Assembly: GCA_900542195.1 (NCBI GenBank)
Contig: UQNA01000080.1
Span: forward strand, 1 to 7,729
Direction: 5' to 3'
Origin: an uncultured Sutterella sp.
Lineage (GTDB): Bacteria; Pseudomonadota; Gammaproteobacteria; Burkholderiales; Burkholderiaceae_F
Length of the DNA: 7,729 nucleotides
A program made the translations under genes and the position numbers. Shown here one piece after another: positions 1 to 5,560 of the stretch. Position 1 is the first letter of the stretch. Each line of letters opens with the position of its first letter. The notes under the pieces were generated by a model. The model was not told the DNA's origin. It was given only the letters and a program-made list of their open reading frames with translations, and searched no databases.

Positions 1-436
1 CGCTAGGTGTGCGGCCCAATCTTTCAGTAATGAGCTCGAGAGTGATTGTCGGATTAGCTTCATCGCCTTCTACAGCAAGAAGCTTGCCGTCCATTCTTCT
101 TCTGCCGTTGGCAGGCAAACCTTCGCCTGTCATCGGTGTATAGAGCTCGATATGAACGTTGCTGCCGACAAAGCGAACGAAGTCTTTAGCGCGTCTGAGC
201 GGACGATCCACACCCGGGGAAGAGACTTCAAGGCGATCGAAGTCCACGTTGTCCACGGTTAAAGCGGGATTCAAAAGATTGCTGACTTTTTCGCAATCGT
301 CCAATGTGATGCCGCCTTCTTTATCAATAGTGACACGGATAAGACCTCTTGGGAGACGTTCGACGTCAACCAATTCGTAACCGAGACCTTCCACGGTCGA
401 CTCAATCAATTCGAAAACCTGAGATGGAACCGCCAT
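1..436 (-). CDS. rimP: Ribosome maturation factor RimP (partial, 3' end outside window)
   Basis: RimP is a cytoplasmic factor needed for maturation of the 30S ribosomal subunit. The 145 residues visible begin MAVPSQVFEL and run to the window edge, so the C-terminal end is missing. Family signatures are clear: the N-terminal alpha/beta domain with GGITLDDCEKVSN (about residues 41-53), then LEVSSPGVDRPL (69-80), the best-known RimP motif, then the start of the C-terminal SH3-like barrel (GRRRMDGKLLAVEGD, 111-125). The ATG at 436 is chosen because AAGAGG lies about 11 nt upstream and the protein starts where the family does. In most proteobacteria this gene heads the rimP-nusA-infB operon; nusA should follow beyond base 1. 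It is preceded by a long structured leader (437-570) described separately. Nothing suggests decay. Confidence 0.96.
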   Translation of the reverse strand, partial: MAVPSQVFELIESTVEGLGYELVDVERLPRGLIRVTIDKEGGITLDDCEKVSNLLNPALTVDNVDFDRLEVSSPGVDRPLRRAKDFVRFVGSNVHIELYTPMTGEGLPANGRRRMDGKLLAVEGDEANPTITLELITERLGRTPS

Positions 437-570
437 TCTGCTGCAACCTCTTAACTAAACCAAAAAAAAAACGGGCGTAAAGCCCATCTATTTACAACCC
501 TTGACAGGTGTATTTCCATACCGGAGGGTACAGAAATACCCGGCAAATTTTTATAATCTGCCGAAATTTT
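437..570 (-). promoter_or_regulatory. Structured 5' leader of rimP with attenuator-like hairpin
   Basis: On the minus strand the untranslated stretch before rimP folds into three consecutive hairpins. H1 (563-541) has a 5-bp CGGCA/TGCCG clamp with an inner ATT/AAT. H2 (540-507) is a long stem: GGUAUUUC pairs with GAAAUAC-A-CC and the inner UGUACC pairs with GGUAUG around a CUCC loop. H3 (487-471) is AUGGGC/GCCCGU, followed at once by a run of ten U, so it has the form of an intrinsic terminator lying only about 25 nt before the rimP start. Bases 500-491 (GGGUUGUAAA) can instead pair with 481-473 (UUUACGCCC), which would exclude H3. That arrangement is typical of attenuation. Leaders upstream of rimP-nusA operons are known in other proteobacteria; homology to them is not tested here. 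Confidence 0.6.
471..487 (-). terminator. Intrinsic terminator / attenuator hairpin upstream of rimP
   Basis: On the minus strand a 6-bp stem (AUGGGC/GCCCGU, including one U-G pair) with a UUUAC loop is followed directly by ten U residues. It sits inside the presumed transcribed leader rather than after a gene, since the rluB terminator is already present at 596-640. A role in premature termination is therefore more likely than end-of-operon termination. Confidence 0.6.
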
Positions 571-576
571 GCAAGC

Positions 577-582
577 ATTGTA
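577..582 (-). promoter_or_regulatory. Candidate -10 box for rimP operon
   Basis: TACAAT on the minus strand lies just downstream of the rluB terminator and would start a transcript near base 570, giving a leader of about 134 nt that contains all three hairpins. The -35 region is poor at any normal spacing. An alternative is TTTACA, 16 nt, TAATAA, which overlaps the terminator stem. The assignment is by position and one hexamer only. Confidence 0.35.
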
Positions 583-595
583 CTCCTAACTTATT

Positions 596-640
596 AAAAA
601 AGCGGAAGTTTTTGTAAAAATGGATAAAAAACTACCGCTT
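596..640 (-). terminator. rluB: Rho-independent terminator of rluB
   Basis: Bases 600-605 (AAGCGG) pair with 635-640 (CCGCTT). After one A-A mismatch, 607-613 pair with 627-633, giving 13 bp around a 13-nt loop. Read on the minus strand the stem is followed by CTTTTTTAATAA, a proper U-tract. It lies about 140 nt after the rluB stop and before the rimP leader, so it separates the two units. The loop contains AAAAATGGATA, a block repeated near 7069 (see repeat features). Confidence 0.8.
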
Positions 641-704
641 CTCCAAAGTTTTTTATTATTTGTCAAGGGGTAATTTTCCCTTAGTAAACATACAGTTATT
701 AATT
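616..704. repeat. Intergenic repeat-like blocks, copy 1
   Basis: Three short blocks here recur in the same order and orientation at 7069-7140: AAAAATGGATAAAA (616-629), GGGGTAATTTTCCCTTAGTAAA (667-688; copy 2 reads GGGAACTTTCCCTTAAGTAAA), and AGTTATTA (694-701). Spacing between blocks differs (about 51 nt from block 1 to block 2 here against 28 nt in the other copy). Both copies lie between minus-strand genes. They may be a dispersed intergenic repeat or shared regulatory sequence. AT-rich chance similarity is possible for the third block but less so for the first two. Confidence 0.4.
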
Positions 705-782
705 TCGTCGCCTCGAAGCATAGACAAGACCTCAAAAGACTTTCTCATTTTGAGGCCTCTGCCTGTTTTACCGGAGAATCGA

Positions 783-1931
783 CTATCTTCCTGCTCTTGG
801 CGTGCCGGAAGCAGGCTTCCTTCCGCTTCTCGGACCTTTTGCCGCAGGTCTGGTTCCTGCAGAAGATCTTCTTCCCGGTGCTCCTGAAGCTGCTCGAGGA
901 CTTGAGCCCGTTCTGCGGGTTCCGCCGGCGGGACTGGCTTTAGGACGGGAAGGCATCGGTTTGGAAACAGGTTCTTTATCCAAGCCGGATTCCTTAATCC
1001 ATGCTTCAACAACTTCTTTCGGGAGTCTTTCGAATTTGCCGCGAGTTAAGTTGGAAGGCAAATTGATTGAACCGTAACGAGTACGAATCAAGCGTGACAC
1101 CGGCATGCCGACAGCTTCGAACATGCGGCGGACCTCTCTGTTTCTTCCTTCCGAGAGCTTAACCTGATACCAACGATTGAATCCTTTACCGCCGATTTCA
1201 TCTAAGGAAGTAAATTTTGCGGGGCCGTCATCGAGCATAACCTTGGTCAAAAGCTTTTCTTTATCTTCTTTAGAGAGCTCTCCTTGAATTCGGACGGCGT
1301 ACTCTCTTTCGATTTCATACTTCGGATGCATTAAGCGGTTAGCCAATTCTCCGTCAGTCGTAAAGAGCAATAGGCCTTCGGTATTGAAGTCCAAACGGCC
1401 GACAGCGATCCATCTGCCGTTTCTCGCGCGAGGAAGATGATCAAAAACCGTCGGCCTGCCTTCCGGATCGTCTTTGGAGACGATTTCTCCGGCCGGTTTG
1501 TGGTAAATCAAAACTTGAGGAACGGTCTCAACATGCTTCATTGCCCGTCTGACAGGCTTACCGTTTACGCGGACCAAATCCGTCGGAAGCACGCGCTGTC
1601 CGATATAAGCAGGTTCGCCGTTTACGGAGACTCGGCCTTGCGTAATCAGCTCTTCCATATCTCTGCGGGAGCCGAGGCCTGCATCCGCAAGAACTTTATG
1701 AAGTTTTTCGCTTACTGCAGGAGCGGAGTCCTGAGCCGGGACGTGCGGCCCTTTAGGAGCTGAAGGACTAAAAGCAGCGGAAGGCAGGTGCAAATCGGCG
1801 TTTTCTCCGTCCTGACTTGATTTAAAACCCGCCGGGCGGGGACTTCTAGGTTTAATAGCAGAGGAAGCAGCTGATTTTGCCGTCTGTTTAGGCCTAAAAG
1901 GAGTTCTGCGGCCTTTGTTTTGAAATGCCAT
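783..1931 (-). CDS. rluB: 23S rRNA pseudouridine synthase RluB
   Basis: Pseudouridine synthase of the RsuA/RluB/RluE/RluF class; RluB converts U2605 of 23S rRNA. The 382 residues comprise a basic low-complexity N-terminus (1-72), an S4 RNA-binding domain (about 75-125, EKLHKVLADAGLGSRR), and the catalytic domain (about 138-290). The catalytic motif is GRLDFNTEGLLLFTTDG with the nucleophile Asp181, followed by EGRNREVRRMFEAVG (261-275). A C-terminal tail rich in Arg, Pro, Ala, Gly and Ser follows (318-382). Such long disordered tails are common in betaproteobacterial RluB. RluB rather than RluE/F is chosen for the S4 domain, the tail and the position next to rimP, which matches beta/gammaproteobacterial synteny. 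The ATG at 1931 has AGGA 9 nt upstream. A candidate promoter (CGGACA, 18 nt, GATAAT at 1979-1974) sits in the 100-nt gap after dnaQ. Confidence 0.94.
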   Translation of the reverse strand: MAFQNKGRRTPFRPKQTAKSAASSAIKPRSPRPAGFKSSQDGENADLHLPSAAFSPSAPKGPHVPAQDSAPAVSEKLHKVLADAGLGSRRDMEELITQGRVSVNGEPAYIGQRVLPTDLVRVNGKPVRRAMKHVETVPQVLIYHKPAGEIVSKDDPEGRPTVFDHLPRARNGRWIAVGRLDFNTEGLLLFTTDGELANRLMHPKYEIEREYAVRIQGELSKEDKEKLLTKVMLDDGPAKFTSLDEIGGKGFNRWYQVKLSEGRNREVRRMFEAVGMPVSRLIRTRYGSINLPSNLTRGKFERLPKEVVEAWIKESGLDKEPVSKPMPSRPKASPAGGTRRTGSSPRAASGAPGRRSSAGTRPAAKGPRSGRKPASGTPRAGR

Positions 1932-1973
1932 TTAATGTTTTCCTAACAGTTGAATCTTTTTATTAATTTTTTG

Positions 1974-2003
1974 ATTATCGCTATCTTTTGCGCATTGTGT
2001 CCG
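1974..2003 (-). promoter_or_regulatory. rluB: Candidate sigma-70 promoter of rluB
   Basis: On the minus strand a -10-like GATAAT (1979-1974) lies 18 nt after CGGACA (2003-1998), which matches four of six bases of TTGACA. It would start a transcript about 35 nt before the rluB ATG. Its position in the dnaQ-rluB gap is sensible, but the -35 match is modest. Confidence 0.35.
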
Positions 2004-2009
2004 CTTGAT

Positions 2010-2039
2010 GTCTCTAAATTGGACTATTTCCTTAGAGAC
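2010..2039 (-). other. Hairpin overlapping the dnaQ stop codon
   Basis: GTCTCTAA (2010-2017) and TTAGAGAC (2032-2039) form a perfect 8-bp inverted repeat with a 14-nt loop. The TAA stop of dnaQ is inside the stem. No U-tract follows on either strand, so it does not qualify as an intrinsic terminator; an mRNA 3'-end stabilising or processing structure is possible. Confidence 0.45.
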
Positions 2040-2823
2040 TTGCGATAAATTGTTCCATTTTGGCTTTTTTGGAATTAATAGACTCTTGTTCTTTTTCGCG
2101 CAAGGCTTTGAACTCTTCGTCATCCATTTTATAGAGAGGAGTGCCTTTGCATTTTTTGGCTAATAGTTCTAAAAATGCTTCGTGAGCCTTCAAATCTTCC
2201 TCGCTGGCCTTGATGACAATGTGAGTATCTTCAATGTCATCGAGTTTTTTACCGGACAGAGTCAAACTGTCGATATCCATGGACTCCTGGTCCTGCTTGA
2301 GGACTAAGTAAACTTGAGCAAGAAGCTGAGCATCGATTAAAGCACCGTGGCCGTCATTACGGGAAGTTAAATCGATGCCCAAGCGTTTGCACAAAGCGTC
2401 AAGAGAGTTTTGCTGCTGAGGAAACACTTTACGGCTGATTTCCAAAGAGTCAATAACATCTACGCAATGATCCCGGAGCTTGCCCTTCCCTATCCTTGTC
2501 AATTCCTGATCCAAGAAGGACTCATCGAAGGGAGCATTATGAGCGATTAACTTTGCACCTTTGATGAACGCTAAGAATTCATCGGCGATTTCTTCGAATG
2601 TTGGCTTATCTGCCACCATTTCATTGGTAATGTTATGGATTCGAATGGCTTCTTCAGGAATATCTCTTTGAGGATTGATGAAGCGATGAAATTTATTTTC
2701 AGAGATACCGTAACGGGAAAGTTCGACGCAGCCGATTTCGATCAGACGGTCTCCCTCTTTAGCTCTAAACCCGGTGGTTTCAGTATCAAAACAAATTTCT
2801 CGCACGTATGCCGGTTCTTCCAC
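2032..2823 (-). CDS. dnaQ: DNA polymerase III epsilon subunit (3'-5' proofreading exonuclease)
   Basis: Proofreading subunit of the replicative polymerase, held between the alpha subunit and the beta clamp. All DEDDh exonuclease residues are in place: Asp13 and Glu15 in FDTETTG, Asp100 in HNAPFD, and His159 and Asp164 in GHGALIDAQ. They fall within a few residues of the E. coli positions. QESMDI (179-184) matches the weak clamp-binding motif that follows the exonuclease domain in epsilon. The charged C-terminal part (about 195-263) would bind the alpha subunit. The 263-residue length is close to the usual 240-260. The start is GTG at 2823: GGAG lies 8 nt upstream and an in-frame TAA sits two codons before it, so no longer start is possible. 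rnhA, a frequent neighbour of dnaQ, is absent; the accessory segment begins upstream instead. Confidence 0.95.
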   Translation of the reverse strand: MEEPAYVREICFDTETTGFRAKEGDRLIEIGCVELSRYGISENKFHRFINPQRDIPEEAIRIHNITNEMVADKPTFEEIADEFLAFIKGAKLIAHNAPFDESFLDQELTRIGKGKLRDHCVDVIDSLEISRKVFPQQQNSLDALCKRLGIDLTSRNDGHGALIDAQLLAQVYLVLKQDQESMDIDSLTLSGKKLDDIEDTHIVIKASEEDLKAHEAFLELLAKKCKGTPLYKMDDEEFKALREKEQESINSKKAKMEQFIASL

Positions 2824-3182
2824 GCTTTAAGCTCCAGTAGGAAATAACTTTTCAGAAACAGCGAGTGTAGACCTTCTACGAAGATTTTTCAGTAGAACTA
2901 TTGGTCAAATTCCCGCAGTGACTTCAAACAATGGACTTTCATAAGTCAGCGAGTTCCGTTCCTTTGCGCATCCGTCTGCTTGAATTCTTGCTTTTAACAT
3001 TTGTGTCCGAGAATTCGAGCGCGCTCAGCTTTTCTTTTAAAAGTAAAAAGTTACCGATTTAACTTTATTTAATCTCAAACAGTCACGCCGACTTCTCGAT
3101 TTTGTCATAGGCATAAAAAAGATTTTAAGCCAGCTGTTCAGGCCTGTTTTCTGACCTGAGTCTCCTCATTTAAGTTTTTTTT
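2824..3182. other. Intergenic region between fic and dnaQ, no supported gene
   Basis: No gene can be supported in these 359 bases. A 43-codon plus-strand frame (2931-3062) and several minus-strand frames of 25-45 codons overlap one another and lack ribosome binding sites. Structures seen: a 6-bp inverted repeat TTCTAC/GTAGAA (2874-2897) about 50 nt upstream of the dnaQ start, and a 7-bp hairpin near 3138-3159. A weak candidate dnaQ promoter on the minus strand is CTGAAA, 17 nt, TACACT. It probably marks the left junction of the accessory segment. Confidence 0.5.
3138..3159. terminator. Weak hairpin after fic, possible terminator
   Basis: TCAGGCC (3138-3144) and GACCTGA (3153-3159) form a 7-bp stem with one G-U pair and an 8-nt loop, 24 nt past the fic stop. 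On the minus strand a run of six U comes only about 17 nt later. On the plus strand a run of T follows about 15 nt after the stem. Neither spacing is typical, so this is a tentative call. Confidence 0.25.
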
Positions 3183-3533
3183 CTAATCTTCTGGGAAAAG
3201 ACGATTTTTTGCCTTCTTAACGTCAAAAGCGTCTGACGCCAAAGAAATAAATAGGTCTCCAAGAATATTTTCGTCAGATACATATGAGATGTCGTTCGCC
3301 TGGCATAAGTCCAAGTAGACCGCAAATGCTGTCCTTTTATTGCCATCAAAAAAGTAATGTCCTTTCAAAATATTCAGGACGATACTTGCAATTTTTTCTT
3401 GTTTGCTGGACTGATAAAGATAGCCGGAAAAAATTCCGGTTAGTAGTTTCCTTCTCTCCCTAGAACACTCTACTCCCGTGAGTCTTTGGTTTATTTCGAC
3501 TATCGCCTCGATACTAATGGGATATGTGTTCAT
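3183..3533 (-). CDS. Doc-type Fic domain protein, likely toxin
   Basis: A 116-residue protein made almost wholly of one Fic/Doc fold. The active-site loop is HYFFDGNKRTAF (59-70). It fits the Doc-type pattern HxFxDxNKR, with His59 as catalytic base, Asp63, Asn65, Lys66 and Arg67, in place of the HPFxxGNGR of AMP-transferring Fic proteins. P1 phage Doc, with this kind of motif, phosphorylates EF-Tu and halts translation. The similar length (Doc is 126 residues) and the fully kept motif suggest an active enzyme, but the substrate is inferred. The ATG at 3533 overlaps the stop of the upstream small gene in ATGA, with AAGGA only 3 nt before it, so translation is probably coupled. The second gene of a two-gene toxin-antitoxin-like unit is the natural reading. 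It could also be a non-toxic Fic enzyme. Confidence 0.85.
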   Translation of the reverse strand: MNTYPISIEAIVEINQRLTGVECSRERRKLLTGIFSGYLYQSSKQEKIASIVLNILKGHYFFDGNKRTAFAVYLDLCQANDISYVSDENILGDLFISLASDAFDVKKAKNRLFPED

Positions 3534-3700
3534 TTATCCTTCAGGTACTCAAATGTTTTTTTGAACAGACGAAAATTAGATTTGAAACGACGAAGAGAAA
3601 CTGCCTCGTCAGTTGACTTCAAATGTTCCTCATGAAAGACATTGGAGAGTTCTCCATTTCTCTCAGGTCTCTTTTCTTTCTGTATATTGGACTGCTGCAT
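3530..3700 (-). CDS. Small protein upstream of fic, candidate antitoxin (unrecognised)
   Basis: A 56-residue frame (57 if translation starts at the ATG at 3703) that I do not recognise. GGGAGG lies 6 nt before the ATG at 3700 and 3 nt before that at 3703, so the inner start is better spaced. The stop TGA overlaps the fic ATG as ATGA, the hallmark of coupled toxin-antitoxin pairs. The protein is very charged (many Lys, Arg, Glu). It has an acidic/polar middle (NVFHEEHLKSTDEAV) and a predicted helical C-terminus ending FRLFKKTFEYLKDK. No Phd/YefM DNA-binding pattern is evident, nor a clear (S/T)xxxE(G/N) motif of VbhA-type Fic inhibitors. The antitoxin role is inferred only from position, size and overlap. 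Confidence 0.68.
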   Translation of the reverse strand: MQQSNIQKEKRPERNGELSNVFHEEHLKSTDEAVSLRRFKSNFRLFKKTFEYLKDK

Positions 3701-3959
3701 CATTGTCCTCCCAGGTTGTTATATCTTTACCATATTTAAACTTCTACTAGGTGACACGCTACCAATCTCCATGAACCTTCTCATTAGCAAAACTCAGCTT
3801 ATAGAATCGAAGAACCTCCTGAGGAAATTGGGGATCCAATTATCAAACTATACAAGCCGACGTTGGAGAAAAACATTAAGTTTGTCTAACCAAACCAAGA
3901 ATACACTCTCCACATGAAAATAATTCTCGCACTGTTTTTTATCAAACAGGTCAGCTAAA

Positions 3960-3978
3960 CACCGCCTATAGGACGGTG
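3960..3978 (-). terminator. Hairpin downstream of AlbA_2 gene
   Basis: CACCG (3960-3964) pairs with CGGTG (3974-3978), and after a single-base bulge CC pairs with GG around a TATA loop. The stem is GC-rich and lies about 115 nt past the AlbA_2 stop, but on the minus strand only UUU follows. The terminator role is therefore weakly supported. Confidence 0.3.
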
Positions 3979-3994
3979 ATATAACGTTCCTTTG

Positions 3995-4089
3995 ATAAAT
4001 AGAGCAACATATTTGAACTACAAAATATCACAATCTATCAAAATATATCAAAATCAATCAATTTTATTGATATATATTAATTGATTGAT
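3995..4089. repeat. AT-rich flanking repeat, copy A
   Basis: The core 4024-4089 matches 5472-5527 (copy B) in the same orientation at 55 of 56 positions, apart from a 10-nt insertion (TATATCAAAA) in copy A. Weaker similarity extends left to 3995. It carries a perfect 11-bp inverted repeat, ATCAATCAATT (4053-4063) and AATTGATTGAT (4079-4089), with a 15-nt spacer, plus repeated TATCAAAA units. Copy A sits immediately after the stop codon of the AlbA_2 gene, and copy B lies upstream of its start, so the gene is bracketed. Confidence 0.9.
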
Positions 4090-4092
4090 CGA

Positions 4093-5433
4093 TTAATTAA
4101 CTTTTGCCTTTAAATAGTATTTGGTACTTGGCCCGCGACCTTGTCTGAAAATTATGCCTCGATCTTCCAAGGCGTTCAGTGTACTCAAAGCAGTACCATA
4201 AGAAACACCCAAAAAATCCTGAATCTGCTTTCTGCCGCTTGGACCTTTCTTATTAAGAAACTCAACCAATTTTTTATTTCTTTCATTCAGGTCGCCCGGA
4301 ATTATCCTGACCTTAGGAAGAATAACCTTAATGTATTCGTGGTCACATACCAAGTCGGGCTTAATAGGTAAGTCTTTATAAGAGTCAAAAATAATAGGAA
4401 TTCCAATCCCGTATTTCTCCATCGCGGAAAGACGCATTAAGACGTCCGCTAATATTCGATTCCTTGGAATTGAAACACCTTGAAGCATCATTTCCTTATT
4501 GACCCCTCGGGGAAGTCCTCCAAATGATAAGAACTCCAAACGATCAGAAAAAGAAGTTACGGTGGCTTGGGCATTTTCCAAGGCATAATCACGATGGGCA
4601 AAGAGATTTATTAGAGCCTCTCTCACAGCTCTTTCCGGATAATCCGTGACTTCGTTGCGCGTCCCGTCGGACCTTAAAACAAATGGATCGATTTTATGAG
4701 TAAATCCGAATCTATTTTGGAGCAATTCTCTAATTTCACAAAATTGCTTGACTATGCATCCAGAAAAAGTATAGATCCCGTCATTCTGGGAGGCTTTTGA
4801 GTCGCCTAAGAAAAAACCAACTCGTGTTTCTGCTGTACATTGATCCGACAACCAAAAAGCAGTATTAGAAAAAAAAACTTTAGTGTCTCTTAAACCAAGA
4901 GTCTGATATTTCTTTTCATCAAAGGGAAGATCAGCCTTCGTGAAAAATTCTTTTAATGTCCTAAACGTAAGATCTTGGTTTCTACATGCGCGTTGTTCAA
5001 AAGGTATCGGATTCCCTTTGATGTAAAGATCTCGAACTTCCTTATCAGTTGCTTCGTACGAGCTAGAGCCTTGACGAATAAAACAACGCCTTTCTTTCTG
5101 ATTTTTTCCTTCTTGGATAGTCACGTAATAGGGTGGGTCATCTCCTTCCAAAATTGTCACTACTACAATCTTTTTGTTTCTTACAAGATGAGTCTCAGTC
5201 TGAACATTTCTCTCTGCACTTGGATGAATTGAAAACTTAAAAATTGAGTGGATTTTCCTCTCCAATTCATCCGGTTTTTCTATTCCTACAACTTTTCCGT
5301 CGTCATTCAAACCGAAATAGACCGTTCCTCCGTGCGTATTCAAGAACGCGCAGAAAGTTTTCTTTACATTATCGGTCCACTCTTGTTTGAATTCGATTAA
5401 TTGGCTTTCGGCAGGCGGAATTTTGATATTCAT
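4093..5433 (-). CDS. AlbA_2 (Schlafen-type) / GHKL-ATPase / winged-helix protein
   Basis: A 446-residue protein of the COG2865 type, often annotated as a putative ATP-binding transcriptional regulator. Domains in order: AlbA_2 (about 8-130) with ESQLIEFKQEW and the glycine-rich HGGTVYFGLNDDGKVVG (34-50); a linker region (about 140-265); a GHKL-like ATPase part (HATPase_c_4, about 266-375) with the N-box REALINLFAHRDY (271-283, Glu272, Asn276, His280), DRLEFLSFGGLPRGV (297-311) and the glycine loop EKYGIGIP (339-346); and a winged helix at the C-terminus (about 386-442, RKQIQDFLGVSYGTALSTLNAL). It is complete and shows no frameshift. Relatives are common in accessory and defence-associated regions, but no function is established here. 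The ATG at 5433 has no Shine-Dalgarno sequence. An extended -10 box 14 nt upstream suggests a near-leaderless mRNA. Near-identical repeats flank the gene on both sides, possibly operators for its own winged helix. Confidence 0.88.
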   Translation of the reverse strand: MNIKIPPAESQLIEFKQEWTDNVKKTFCAFLNTHGGTVYFGLNDDGKVVGIEKPDELERKIHSIFKFSIHPSAERNVQTETHLVRNKKIVVVTILEGDDPPYYVTIQEGKNQKERRCFIRQGSSSYEATDKEVRDLYIKGNPIPFEQRACRNQDLTFRTLKEFFTKADLPFDEKKYQTLGLRDTKVFFSNTAFWLSDQCTAETRVGFFLGDSKASQNDGIYTFSGCIVKQFCEIRELLQNRFGFTHKIDPFVLRSDGTRNEVTDYPERAVREALINLFAHRDYALENAQATVTSFSDRLEFLSFGGLPRGVNKEMMLQGVSIPRNRILADVLMRLSAMEKYGIGIPIIFDSYKDLPIKPDLVCDHEYIKVILPKVRIIPGDLNERNKKLVEFLNKKGPSGRKQIQDFLGVSYGTALSTLNALEDRGIIFRQGRGPSTKYYLKAKVN

Positions 5434-5443
5434 ATAAATTCAT

Positions 5444-5527
5444 ACAAATATAGCAACATATTAGCAAATAGAATATCACAATCTATCAAAATCAATCAAT
5501 TTTGTTGATATATATTAATTGATTGAT
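5444..5527. repeat. AT-rich flanking repeat, copy B
   Basis: The core 5472-5527 is the partner of 4024-4089. It has the same 11-bp inverted repeat, ATCAATCAATT (5491-5501) and AATTGATTGAT (5517-5527), with a 15-nt spacer that differs from copy A by one base (G for A). Further AT-rich TAGATAGATA and TATATCAATC sequence follows to 5550. It overlaps the region where the promoter of the AlbA_2 gene must lie. Confidence 0.9.
5447..5455 (-). promoter_or_regulatory. Candidate extended -10 promoter of AlbA_2 gene
   Basis: TGCTATATT on the minus strand fits the extended -10 form TGnTATAAT in all but one position. It would start transcription near 5440, only about six bases before the ATG at 5433, which agrees with the absence of a Shine-Dalgarno sequence. 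The -35 region is poor, as is usual for extended -10 promoters. The corresponding place in copy A reads TGCTCTATT. Confidence 0.45.
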
Positions 5528-5560
5528 AGATAGATAAAAATATATCAATCAGCTTTTAGA

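Larger units (their letters stand above)
3704..4092. other. Intergenic region between AlbA_2 gene and the fic unit
   Basis: It holds repeat copy A (3995-4089) and a GC-rich hairpin (3960-3978). No gene is supported, but the reading frames are unusually open for non-coding DNA. A minus frame is open from 4027 to a TAG at 3850-3848 (59 codons, no ATG), and after that stop continues for 16 more codons. A plus frame after a TAG at 3784 runs 33 codons to about 3890. Without start codons or ribosome binding sites these may be remnants of a decayed gene or chance. The ribosome binding site of the small antitoxin-like gene is at its left end. Confidence 0.45.

Noticed and set aside
656..1012. 118-codon minus-strand frame and two plus-strand frames over the 3' part of rluB
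   Set aside because: They overlap the low-complexity tail of rluB, whose GC-rich repeats keep other frames open; no ribosome binding site or recognisable motif.
1932..2123. 63-codon minus-strand frame ending directly before the rluB ATG
   Set aside because: It starts inside dnaQ in another frame, has no ribosome binding site, and its second half reads through the dnaQ-rluB gap; best explained as chance.
2931..3062. 43-codon plus-strand frame upstream of dnaQ
   Set aside because: No ribosome binding site, and equally open frames exist on the other strand over the same bases.
3642..3917. 91-codon plus-strand frame opposite the antitoxin-like gene
   Set aside because: No ribosome binding site, and its first part is antisense to the better supported small gene coupled to fic.
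4020..4095. CRISPR-like or origin iteron array from the TATCAAAA/TCAATCAA units
   Set aside because: Units are short, directly adjacent and AT-only with no spacers; no cas or replication initiator gene nearby. Kept as flanking repeats instead.
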